A stretch of 7,056 nt of DNA from Deltaproteobacteria bacterium (GTDB taxonomy: Bacteria; Desulfobacterota; Desulfofervidia; Desulfofervidales; DG-60): positions 1 through 7,056 of the forward strand of contig JAGGTC010000041.1 of NCBI GenBank assembly GCA_021163945.1. The letters run 5' to 3'. This document shows, piece after piece, positions 1-5,770 of this stretch. The translations under genes and the position numbers were made by a program. Numbering within the stretch: the first letter of the stretch is position 1; every line of letters begins with the position of its first letter. Under the pieces are notes generated by a model. It was not told the origin of the DNA. It worked only from the letters and a program-made list of their open reading frames with translations, and ran no database searches.

Positions 1-117
1 TGCGACCAGGCTGGCAATCATTCGTAGGCAATTTTAAAGCACATGTTGCATAGGGCAGTTGATTAGGATTTGATAGATGAAGACGTCCTAAGAAGGGTCA
101 TAAATCAATCAGCATGA
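1..117 (+). pseudogene. Decayed fragment of a tyrosine recombinase (phage-type integrase), runs off the left edge
   Basis: Reading codons from base 1, the peptide is interrupted by stops at 25-27, 64-66 and 115-117 but reads AILKHMLHRAVD (28-63), stop, then DLIDEDVLRRVINQ (67-108). This resembles the helix typical of phage integrases, in which an N-R-E-L-A-x-L-K-H-M-F-N-x-A-I-x-W-G-L-I-x-E-N-P pattern closes the core-binding domain. The stop at 64 falls where a Trp (TGG to TAG) is expected, and the Asn-His codons at 16-21 match Asn-Arg after one transition. No catalytic domain (R-H-x-x-H, Tyr) is recognisable downstream. The piece lies beside the 3' end of a tRNA gene, the usual integration target of such enzymes. 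Family recognition is from memory of the pattern, so confidence is moderate. The alternative is chance resemblance in noncoding DNA. Confidence 0.45.
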
Positions 118-334
118 CATTGCGTTATAGCCATTTAGCACCATCCCACAAGCAAAAGGCCATTGAGGCATTAGATGGTACATTACAATGCAATTATATT
201 AGGCATCGATCCATACCACCAGGTCATAAATAAAGAAAACCATCAGGGTATTAAATAGTGCATTACATTACAATTACATTACAATCCGCCAAGAAATCAA
301 AAATGAAATCTTCGAAAACATTGATTATTTCTAG
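118..334. other. Noncoding, probably decayed element DNA between the integrase remnant and the tRNA
   Basis: All frames on both strands are broken by stops and I recognise no protein. The stretch is AT-rich and contains a diverged ~80-bp tandem duplication plus a local CATTA/CAAT microrepeat at about 261-285. I see no clear terminator hairpin with a T-run downstream of the tRNA 3' end. It is best read as the eroded end of an integrated element. Confidence 0.4.
161..281. repeat. Diverged direct repeat, 80-bp offset
   Basis: Bases 161-201 align without gaps to 241-281, with 31 of 41 positions identical by hand count. Nine of the ten differences are transitions (164, 165, 166, 169, 174, 177, 180, 190, 197) and one is a transversion (188). 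Similarity fades upstream of 161 and downstream of 281. A still weaker relative (CAT-ACA-TGC-TATA) may begin near 113. The copies contain the CATTACA motif, and copy 2 extends it into a CATTA/CAAT microrepeat. Function is unknown. Confidence 0.55.
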
Positions 335-408
335 TGCCCCCGAGACGATTCGAACGTCCGACCTAGGGATTAGGAATCCCTCGCTCTATCCTACTGAGCT
401 ACGGGGGC
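335..408 (-). tRNA. tRNA-Arg (anticodon CCT)
   Basis: The minus strand folds into a canonical cloverleaf. A 7-bp acceptor stem pairs GCCCCCG (408-402) with CGGGGGC (342-336). The D stem is GCTC/GAGC. The anticodon stem AGGGA/TCCCT encloses the loop TTCCTAA, giving anticodon CCT (complement of plus bases 372-374). The T arm GGACG/CGTCT carries the loop TTCGAAT. The discriminator base is A (335) and no CCA is encoded. CCT reads the codon AGG, which is prominent among the Arg codons of the neighbouring genes. The 3' end faces the integrase remnant, which fits use of this gene as an attachment site. No duplicated 3' fragment of the tRNA is visible within bases 1-334. Confidence 0.96.
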
Positions 409-416
409 TGTATGTT

Positions 417-444
417 ATTTAACACCTTTAAGAGATTTTTTCAA
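417..444 (-). promoter_or_regulatory. Sigma70-like promoter of tRNA-Arg
   Basis: On the minus strand TTGAAA (444-439, five of six matches to TTGACA) is followed after 16 bp by TTAAAT (422-417, four of six to TATAAT). The mature tRNA 5' base at 408 lies 8 nt beyond the -10 box, so the transcript would start at or just before the tRNA. No other promoter-like pair in 409-499 fits this strand as well. Confidence 0.5.
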
Positions 445-459
445 GACAAATTGAATTTT

Positions 460-489
460 TTGTTGCATCTTAGCCCCTTTCCCTATATT
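460..489 (+). promoter_or_regulatory. Possible promoter of the membrane SAM-fold gene, near-leaderless
   Basis: TTGTTG (460-465), an 18-bp spacer and TATATT (484-489) form a passable sigma70 pair. The ATG at 500 follows only ten bases after the -10 box, which leaves a leader of a few nucleotides at most. No Shine-Dalgarno sequence precedes the ATG. Either the gene is translated leaderless or the true promoter lies elsewhere in 409-499. Confidence 0.25.
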
Positions 490-499
490 ATTTAAAAAA

Positions 500-2737
500 A
501 TGCCTTTCCTTACTGCATTTATCCTCATTGGTATAGCTGCAACCCTTGGTCAGGTTATGTTTTTAAGGGAACTTGTAGTACTTTTTTGTGGAAATGAGCT
601 TACAATAGGGATTGTTCTTGCCAGCTGGCTCCTATGGACAGGCCTTGGGGGGCTTATGGCAAAGAGGATTAGGGGAAATGCCCTTGTCTATTTTTCTTTA
701 TCTATTTCTATTTTGGCCATAAGTCTACCATCTTGCATCTTTCTAAGCAGGGTGGCCAAGGCGTATCTCCACATAGGTGAGATCCCATCATTGATTAAGA
801 CAGTCTCTTTAAGCTTCCTCCTCTTAATACCTTATTGCGTCCCAATAGGGGCAGCATTTACAACTGGTTGTAGTTTTTTTAAGGATTTTTTAAAAAAGGA
901 GAAAAAGGTTATTACCTATGTCTATTTGGGGGAGGCCATCGGGGCTAGCCTTGGCGGGCTCCTCTTCTATCTCTTTTTATTGCCAAGACTCCAGTGCCTC
1001 CAAGTGGCACTCCTTCTCTCCCTCCTTATGATCTGTTTTACAATGTTTTTGACAAACTATATAAAAGGTTGCCTATCCCTTAGGCTGCTAAATATGTTTC
1101 TCCTATTTATATTCTTAATAGCCAATCTTGGCTGGAAGAGATTGGAGCTAAAGAGTCGGGGCCTTGAGTGGAGGCCATATGATGTTATTGCCTCAAAGGA
1201 TACAATCTATGGACACCTTACATTTATAAGGCACTTAGACCAGATAAGCCTTTATGAAAGTGGTCTTTTTGGCTTTAGCTATCCAAATGTGGCCGTGGCT
1301 GAGCACTCTGTCCACTTTGCCCTCTTAGAGCACAGGTCCCCAAGGTCTGTACTCCTTATAGGAGGTGGGCTCTCAGGCAGCCTAAATGAGATACTAAAAC
1401 ACCCCTCTATTAAGCGGGTGGATTATGTAGAGCTTGACCCAGAGCTTATAAGGCTAGGCATCAAGCTTTTGCCAAAGGAGGCAGTCTTGGCTTTAAACGA
1501 TCAGAGGGTAAGGGTATTTTATATGGATGGGAGGCTCTTTGTAAAAGAGAAGAGATATAAATATGATGTAATAATCTTAAATATGGCAGACCCCTTGACC
1601 GCCCAGCTAAATAGGTTTTATACAAGGGAGTTTTTTGGTGAGATAAGGGAGATCTTAAATAAGGATGGGGTATTTTGCTTTGGTGTCTCTTCCTCGGCAA
1701 ATATAGTTGGACTTGCACAGACCGCCTTTTTAAGGACAATCTATTTCACATTAAAGGGTGTATTCTCTGATGTAATTGCCTTTCCTGATAGCACTGCCTA
1801 CTTCCTATCAAGTCCCTCAAAGGGTGTACTATCAGAGGATGTGGAGATTCTTATAAAACGCCTGCGGGAAAGGGGGCTTAATTTAAGGTATGTAAGGGAC
1901 TATTACCTAAGATTTGACCTATCTCCTTTGAGGATAGCCTACTTTAAATCCATACTTAAGCAGAGGGATCATCCTATGATAAATACAGACCTTAGACCAA
2001 CCTGCTATTTTTATAGTATGGTCTTATGGGGGACCACCCATTTCCCAAAGATAAGGGAGGGATTATTAAAATTAAAAGATCTAAAGTTGTGGCATCTTCT
2101 TGTATTCATCATCCTAATCACCCTCTTTGTTTACCTTCTAAAAAGGTATTTTAAGGATTTGCCGATAGTCAATGCCGTAGGGGTAACAGGGTTTACAGAG
2201 ATAAGTCTAGAGATATTGATCCTGATTTGCTTTCAAGTATTTTATGGCTATGTATACCATCAATTGGTAATCCTCATTACTGCATTCATGTTGGGGCTTG
2301 CCCTAGGAGGCCTTATTGTCCAAGGCCTAAGTATAAAAAGACCAATTATTTGGCTCATCTGCCTTCAGGCAGCAATCTCTATATTTTGTTTACTGATTAT
2401 AGCTACTATCTTCCTCCTTTATAATAAGGCAATAGCACAACACAAGTTTATCACCCATATATACTTCCCCATGTTACTTGTTATTGCAGGTATATTGGGT
2501 GGGATGCAATTTCTTTGTGCTAGTGAGTCCTATGTAACATTGGGAAAGGGGGTAAAGGAGACCGCGGCCATACTTTATGGGACTGACTTGATAGGCTCAG
2601 CCATGGGTGCATTTCTCACAGGCCTTATCCTACTGCCCATCTTGGGCATCCCCTCTACCCTCTTAGTACTGGCCTTTTTTAATCTCCTTGCCTCTCTTTT
2701 GCTCTTCTCTATAGACCAAATACCCGGGATGGGATAA
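500..2737 (+). CDS. Multi-spanning membrane protein with central spermidine-synthase-like SAM-binding domain
   Basis: A 745-aa polytopic protein. Hydrophobic segments lie near residues 3-20, 30-53, 63-83, 103-125, 140-162, 166-187 and 196-212. A soluble domain follows (~225-510), then more membrane helices near 530-548, 565-605, 615-642, 655-675 and 693-736. The soluble part has the Rossmann methyltransferase/aminopropyltransferase motif LLIGGG (285-290) with the acidic strand end VELDPEL (310-316). It also has YMDGR (341-345) and DVIILNMADP (356-365) followed by QLNRFYT (369-375). Where true spermidine synthases carry a DxxD pair, the first Asp is Asn361 and only Asp364 remains, so classical polyamine synthesis is doubtful. 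The substrate is unknown. The ATG at 500 is the first in frame after a stop at 452, and it has no visible Shine-Dalgarno. The last 163 bp overlap amrS on the other strand; the C-terminal helices in that stretch look family-typical, so the overlap is not an artefact of this frame. Confidence 0.85.
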   Translation: MPFLTAFILIGIAATLGQVMFLRELVVLFCGNELTIGIVLASWLLWTGLGGLMAKRIRGNALVYFSLSISILAISLPSCIFLSRVAKAYLHIGEIPSLIKTVSLSFLLLIPYCVPIGAAFTTGCSFFKDFLKKEKKVITYVYLGEAIGASLGGLLFYLFLLPRLQCLQVALLLSLLMICFTMFLTNYIKGCLSLRLLNMFLLFIFLIANLGWKRLELKSRGLEWRPYDVIASKDTIYGHLTFIRHLDQISLYESGLFGFSYPNVAVAEHSVHFALLEHRSPRSVLLIGGGLSGSLNEILKHPSIKRVDYVELDPELIRLGIKLLPKEAVLALNDQRVRVFYMDGRLFVKEKRYKYDVIILNMADPLTAQLNRFYTREFFGEIREILNKDGVFCFGVSSSANIVGLAQTAFLRTIYFTLKGVFSDVIAFPDSTAYFLSSPSKGVLSEDVEILIKRLRERGLNLRYVRDYYLRFDLSPLRIAYFKSILKQRDHPMINTDLRPTCYFYSMVLWGTTHFPKIREGLLKLKDLKLWHLLVFIILITLFVYLLKRYFKDLPIVNAVGVTGFTEISLEILILICFQVFYGYVYHQLVILITAFMLGLALGGLIVQGLSIKRPIIWLICLQAAISIFCLLIIATIFLLYNKAIAQHKFITHIYFPMLLVIAGILGGMQFLCASESYVTLGKGVKETAAILYGTDLIGSAMGAFLTGLILLPILGIPSTLLVLAFFNLLASLLLFSIDQIPGMG

Positions 2738-3837
2738 CCACAATAGGCACACCTTCCCTCATTGAGCTTTAGCTCCTGGATGCGATAGCCAAGGCGCCAG
2801 ATAATGAGCTTGTGGCAATTTGGACAATATGTGTTCTCGCCAGGATGGCCAGGTACATTCCCGATATAGACATATTTCAGACCTTCACTCAGTCCTATCT
2901 CCCTTGCCCTTTCTAGTGTCTCAACAGGTGTAGGGGGGAGATTTTTTAATTTATACTGGGGGTAGAAGCGGGTAAAGTGTAGTGGTACATCAGGCCCTAG
3001 CTCTTTCTTTATCCAATTAACCATCTCTTTTATCATATTTAAATCATCATTTTTTGTAGGGATTACTAAATTTACAATCTCTGTATGGACACCCTCCTCC
3101 TTTAAGATCTTTAGTGTCTCAAGCACAGGTGAGAGCCTCCCCTCAGTGATATCCCTATAAAATCCTTCACTAAATGCCTTAAGGTCTATACAGGCGGCAT
3201 CCAGGTATTTGCAGAGTGCCCTTAATGGCCCTGGGTTTACAAACCCATTAGAGTGGCAGATATTCAATATATCCTCTTTATATGCAAGCCTTCCTATATC
3301 ATACATATATTCATAGAAGATCATAGGCTCTACATATGTAGAGGCAATTGATAAACAACCAAACTCCTTTGCCAACTCAATTACCCTCTCTGGGGGCATG
3401 TCATAGTTGAATGTCTCTTCAGGCCTTGCCTGTGAGATCTCCCAATTTTGACAAAACTTACAGTCAAAATTACAGCCTGCCGTCGCCAAAGAGAATGCCT
3501 TACTACTGGGCAATACATGGAAAAAGGGCTTTTTCTCAATGGGGTCAATATGGACAGCACATGGATTTCCATAGACAAGGCTATAATAGATGCCCCCTCT
3601 GTTTTCCCTTACCTCACAATACCCCCTCTTTCCATCCTCTACCACACAATACCTTGGGCAGAGTGTACACATTATCTTCTTATTTTCTAATGATTTAAAA
3701 TATGGAGACCTCTTTATCTTTATAAGGCCCCTTTTAAGGAGTTGTCCCCTCACAGATGGAGTAAAGAAGAGAGGACTAACAAGGGATGCTGCAAGACACC
3801 CCGTCTTCTTTAAAAATTGCCTCCTTGAGAGCCTCAT
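2575..3837 (-). CDS. amrS: AmmeMemoRadiSam system radical SAM enzyme with Tat signal
   Basis: A 420-aa radical SAM protein of the AmmeMemoRadiSam system, related to pyruvate-formate-lyase-activating-enzyme-like proteins. The N-terminus has a perfect Tat motif, SRRQFLK (4-10), then a hydrophobic stretch to about residue 26, predicting folded export. Next comes a Cys cluster C57, C60, C64 and C74. The SAM [4Fe-4S] motif is C122-x3-C126-x2-C129 in GCNFDCKFCQNW. IDLK (217-220) and HFTRFYP (287-293) are family-like. A zinc-ribbon-like tail carries C338/C341 and C363/C366. The conserved part ends near PGIW (371-374), and a further 46 mostly basic residues read antisense to the convergent membrane gene. 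The start ATG overlaps the upstream amrBA stop (ATGA, 3837-3834), with AAGGGG seven bases before it as ribosome site. The family's substrate has, to my knowledge, no settled assignment. Identification is strong; periplasmic location is inferred from the signal. Confidence 0.93.
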   Translation of the reverse strand: MRLSRRQFLKKTGCLAASLVSPLFFTPSVRGQLLKRGLIKIKRSPYFKSLENKKIMCTLCPRYCVVEDGKRGYCEVRENRGGIYYSLVYGNPCAVHIDPIEKKPFFHVLPSSKAFSLATAGCNFDCKFCQNWEISQARPEETFNYDMPPERVIELAKEFGCLSIASTYVEPMIFYEYMYDIGRLAYKEDILNICHSNGFVNPGPLRALCKYLDAACIDLKAFSEGFYRDITEGRLSPVLETLKILKEEGVHTEIVNLVIPTKNDDLNMIKEMVNWIKKELGPDVPLHFTRFYPQYKLKNLPPTPVETLERAREIGLSEGLKYVYIGNVPGHPGENTYCPNCHKLIIWRLGYRIQELKLNEGRCAYCGYPIPGIWSIEKSKREARRLKKASTKRVEGMPKMGSRIRPVRNAPMAEPIKSVP

Positions 3838-5306
3838 TCTATATCCCCTTCACTAAACACATCGGCCGAGAAGCGGAATATAAGTGCCCCCTCCTTCCAG
3901 CAAGATGGGGGAAGCCCTGCCTTCCTGCAAGTAAGTTCCAAAAATTTGATACGATCAAGGTGAAACTCTGTAGCCACCTGGGGAAGTAGAAGTCCTTGAT
4001 AGCTACCTTTTTTAATAATAAGGCCATCCCTTCCAACCTTTATCTCATCAATTTTATTTACAGGGACAGGGGGTTCTAGTATAGAGATCTCAATACTTAT
4101 ATCCTTTAATTCCTCTTTTTTTAGTGGGGAGAATCTTGGATCAGCAAAGGCCGCATAAATTGTAGCCCTCATAACAGCCTGATAAAGTGGGAGATGTGAA
4201 CGGATAAACCCTATACACCCCCTGAGATTTCCATATTTTTTTAGTGTAACAAAGACCCCCTTTTTGACCCTAAGGGCGGGGGAGATCTCTATAGGGACCT
4301 CCCAGGCCTCAGGGGGATGGGCATGACTGAAGTAGTAATCTAGGGTAAATCTAGCCAGTTTCAGGAGTGCCTTTCTCTCTTTAAGACCCACCTTGATATC
4401 ATCTAGCACTATGGCCACATAGCTGACAGAATTATTATAATTACCCAAAACCTCACCAGAGGTACTATAGTGCAGGAGATAACCCTTTATATCCTTAGGC
4501 AGGATGGAAAGCATAATAGCAATGGGATAGAGGCCGCAGATAGTTACTTTTTTCTCCCTTGCATATCTTAGAAGACCCCTTGCATCCCCCTTTAATATAT
4601 ATTTTACTGCCCCCATATCTAGTTTTCTGATATTCTCTTTTATATCTTTCTTAAAGGGCACATAGCCATACATAGGGCCAAAGTGTGTAAAATCAGAGCT
4701 TGCAATAAAAAGGGTATCTGATATGTCCTTGCCCAATACCTTCTTTATGGAATTGACTATGCTATCTAAGTCACCTTCTTTTATATGGCCAATCAAAATG
4801 GGCACTAGGCTAAATTTTTTTAAAACTACTTGTAAAAATGGCAGTTCAATCTCTATAGCATGCTCTCTAAGGTGGGCCATGGTTTGCTCTTTAAAAAGGG
4901 GTTCACTAAGCAGGGCCTTGACTACTTTCTTGTCTACTGGCACTTTACCTAAAGGTGTCTCATAAAAATCTACATCAAAGGTAGAGGCCCCATAGAAATA
5001 GGCATAGTGGGAGGGGGCAAGGATGACAACACGCCTATATTTTTTCCCTACAATGGCCTTAAATGCATAGGCAGCGGTCTGACCAGAATAGAAATACCCT
5101 GCGTGAGGCACTATAAGGCCTGTGATCTTTTCTGGTAGTTTTGGTAGCTTTGCATTATTTAAAAAATGCTCTACTTGATTCCTCAAACTATGGGCATCCT
5201 TAGGATACCAACTGCCAGCAATAGCAGAGGGGCGCACTATACCCCATGCACTCTGGGAAAGACCTAGAACAAGAAAGATAAATATAAATCTTTTAAGATA
5301 TCTCAT
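3834..5306 (-). CDS. amrBA: Secreted MEMO1-AMMECR1 fusion (AmmeMemoRadiSam proteins B and A)
   Basis: From the ATG at 5306 the protein is 490 aa. A Sec-type signal comes first: MRYLKRF, a hydrophobic core to residue 16, and an A-W-G cleavage site at 20-22. The MEMO1-like domain (~25-303) keeps the metal-site residues of the family: H68 (PHAGYFYSG), H100 (APSHYAY), D205 and H208 (SSDFTHFG), and C257 (TICGLYP), with H149 in REHAIEIELP. H68-H100 spacing equals the H49-H81 spacing of human MEMO1. The AMMECR1 domain (~311-487) has the signature LRGCIG (361-366), then ADPRFSP, and GLLLPQVATEF near 438-448. The gene is first in the operon, and its stop overlaps the amrS start. A TTG at 5354 in the same frame would add 16 residues before the signal. 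I prefer the ATG because it places the signal at the N-terminus, though its ribosome site is only a purine run. Confidence 0.92.
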   Translation of the reverse strand: MRYLKRFIFIFLVLGLSQSAWGIVRPSAIAGSWYPKDAHSLRNQVEHFLNNAKLPKLPEKITGLIVPHAGYFYSGQTAAYAFKAIVGKKYRRVVILAPSHYAYFYGASTFDVDFYETPLGKVPVDKKVVKALLSEPLFKEQTMAHLREHAIEIELPFLQVVLKKFSLVPILIGHIKEGDLDSIVNSIKKVLGKDISDTLFIASSDFTHFGPMYGYVPFKKDIKENIRKLDMGAVKYILKGDARGLLRYAREKKVTICGLYPIAIMLSILPKDIKGYLLHYSTSGEVLGNYNNSVSYVAIVLDDIKVGLKERKALLKLARFTLDYYFSHAHPPEAWEVPIEISPALRVKKGVFVTLKKYGNLRGCIGFIRSHLPLYQAVMRATIYAAFADPRFSPLKKEELKDISIEISILEPPVPVNKIDEIKVGRDGLIIKKGSYQGLLLPQVATEFHLDRIKFLELTCRKAGLPPSCWKEGALIFRFSADVFSEGDIE

Positions 5307-5315
5307 CTTTTTCTT

Positions 5316-5342
5316 TTTATACCATCTTTGCCCCCTTGTAAA
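5316..5342 (-). promoter_or_regulatory. Possible amrBA promoter or upstream translation signal
   Basis: On the minus strand TTTACA (5342-5337) and TATAAA (5321-5316) each match the sigma70 boxes at five of six positions but are only 15 bp apart. This would start transcription about at the ATG of 5306. The same stretch can be read another way: AAGGGGG (5337-5331) is a strong Shine-Dalgarno five bases before an out-of-frame ATG-GTA-TAA (5325-5317). The two readings exclude each other. Confidence 0.25.
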
Positions 5343-5347
5343 TTGGA

Positions 5348-5376
5348 TTGACAAAAGATAAGAAAAATTGTAAACA
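5348..5376 (+). promoter_or_regulatory. Likely promoter of the dksA-like gene
   Basis: A perfect -35 box TTGACA (5348-5353) is followed after 17 bp by TAAACA (5371-5376), a weak -10 box with three of six matches. A start near 5383 would give a leader of about 22 nt containing the ribosome site. The -35 box lies close to the divergent amrBA start, so regulators bound here could affect both directions. Confidence 0.4.
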
Positions 5377-5394
5377 TGGCCAGCCCCTAGTTTT

Positions 5395-5400
5395 GGAGGT
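5395..5400 (+). promoter_or_regulatory. Strong Shine-Dalgarno of the dksA-like gene
   Basis: GGAGGT sits five bases upstream of the ATG at 5405 (counting after the last G of GGAGG). It is the best ribosome site in the window and fixes the start. It contrasts with the missing or weak sites ahead of the membrane gene at 500 and of amrBA. Confidence 0.8.
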
Positions 5401-5404
5401 GTAA

Positions 5405-5770
5405 ATGAAGCCAGAAAAATTGGCTTATTTTAAAAAGATCTTGACCAATCAACTAAAGGAATTGCTTGATGAGGCACATAAGACACTTTCTGGCTTGACC
5501 CAAGAGGGCAAGGAAAATGTGCCAGACCTAGCTGACCTTGCGACCTTGGAGACCGATCAGGCCCTTTTGCTCAGAATCAGGGATAGGGAGAGAAAGCTTA
5601 TCTCAAAGATCCAAGAGGCATTAAAAAAGATAGAAAATGGAACTTATGGCATCTGTGAGAGGTGTGGTAAGGAGATTGACGAAGAGAGGCTGAAGGCAAG
5701 GCCAGTTGCCTCTTATTGCGCTGAGTGCAAAAGAAAATTAGAGGCCTTGGAAAAACTGGGTAAGTATTAA
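5405..5770 (+). CDS. dksA: DksA/TraR-family RNA polymerase-binding regulator
   Basis: A 121-aa protein, shorter than E. coli DksA (151 aa) mainly at the N-terminus. It has a long charged helical hairpin (about 1-75) with the coiled-coil tip motif D41-L-A-D44-L-A46, the DxxDxA needed in E. coli DksA to act in the RNA polymerase secondary channel. A zinc finger of the form C84-x2-C87-x17-C105-x2-C108 follows, then a short C-terminal helix. Retention of the acidic tip argues for a true DksA-like role with ppGpp in the stringent response, rather than a tip-less TraR or YbiI type. It is transcribed alone from the divergent region 5307-5404 and shares the stop palindrome TTAA (5767-5770) with convergent mltG. 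Whether this is the sole DksA of the genome cannot be told from the window. Confidence 0.88.
   Translation: MKPEKLAYFKKILTNQLKELLDEAHKTLSGLTQEGKENVPDLADLATLETDQALLLRIRDRERKLISKIQEALKKIENGTYGICERCGKEIDEERLKARPVASYCAECKRKLEALEKLGKY

Noticed and set aside
161..285. CRISPR array
   Set aside because: There are only two diverged copies and no conserved repeat with unique spacers of regular length; no cas gene is present.
300..334. Rho-independent terminator downstream of the tRNA
   Set aside because: No stable GC stem followed by a T-run was found on the minus strand.
300..360. Possible att-site duplication of the tRNA 3' end (shared TTCGAA near 311 and 350)
   Set aside because: Only six bases match, far below a credible att core.
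1461..1739. A 92-codon minus-strand ORF inside the membrane SAM-fold gene
   Set aside because: It is antisense to the conserved Rossmann motifs, is low-complexity and basic, and has no family resemblance.
3411..3989. Several plus-strand ORFs of 67-95 codons inside amrS and amrBA
   Set aside because: They lie antisense to well-conserved domains and show no recognisable motifs; they are shadows of the real frames.
5307..5354. TTG start at 5354 extending the amrBA protein by 16 residues
   Set aside because: It would bury the Sec signal behind a charged extension and has no ribosome site; the ATG at 5306 gives a standard signal peptide.
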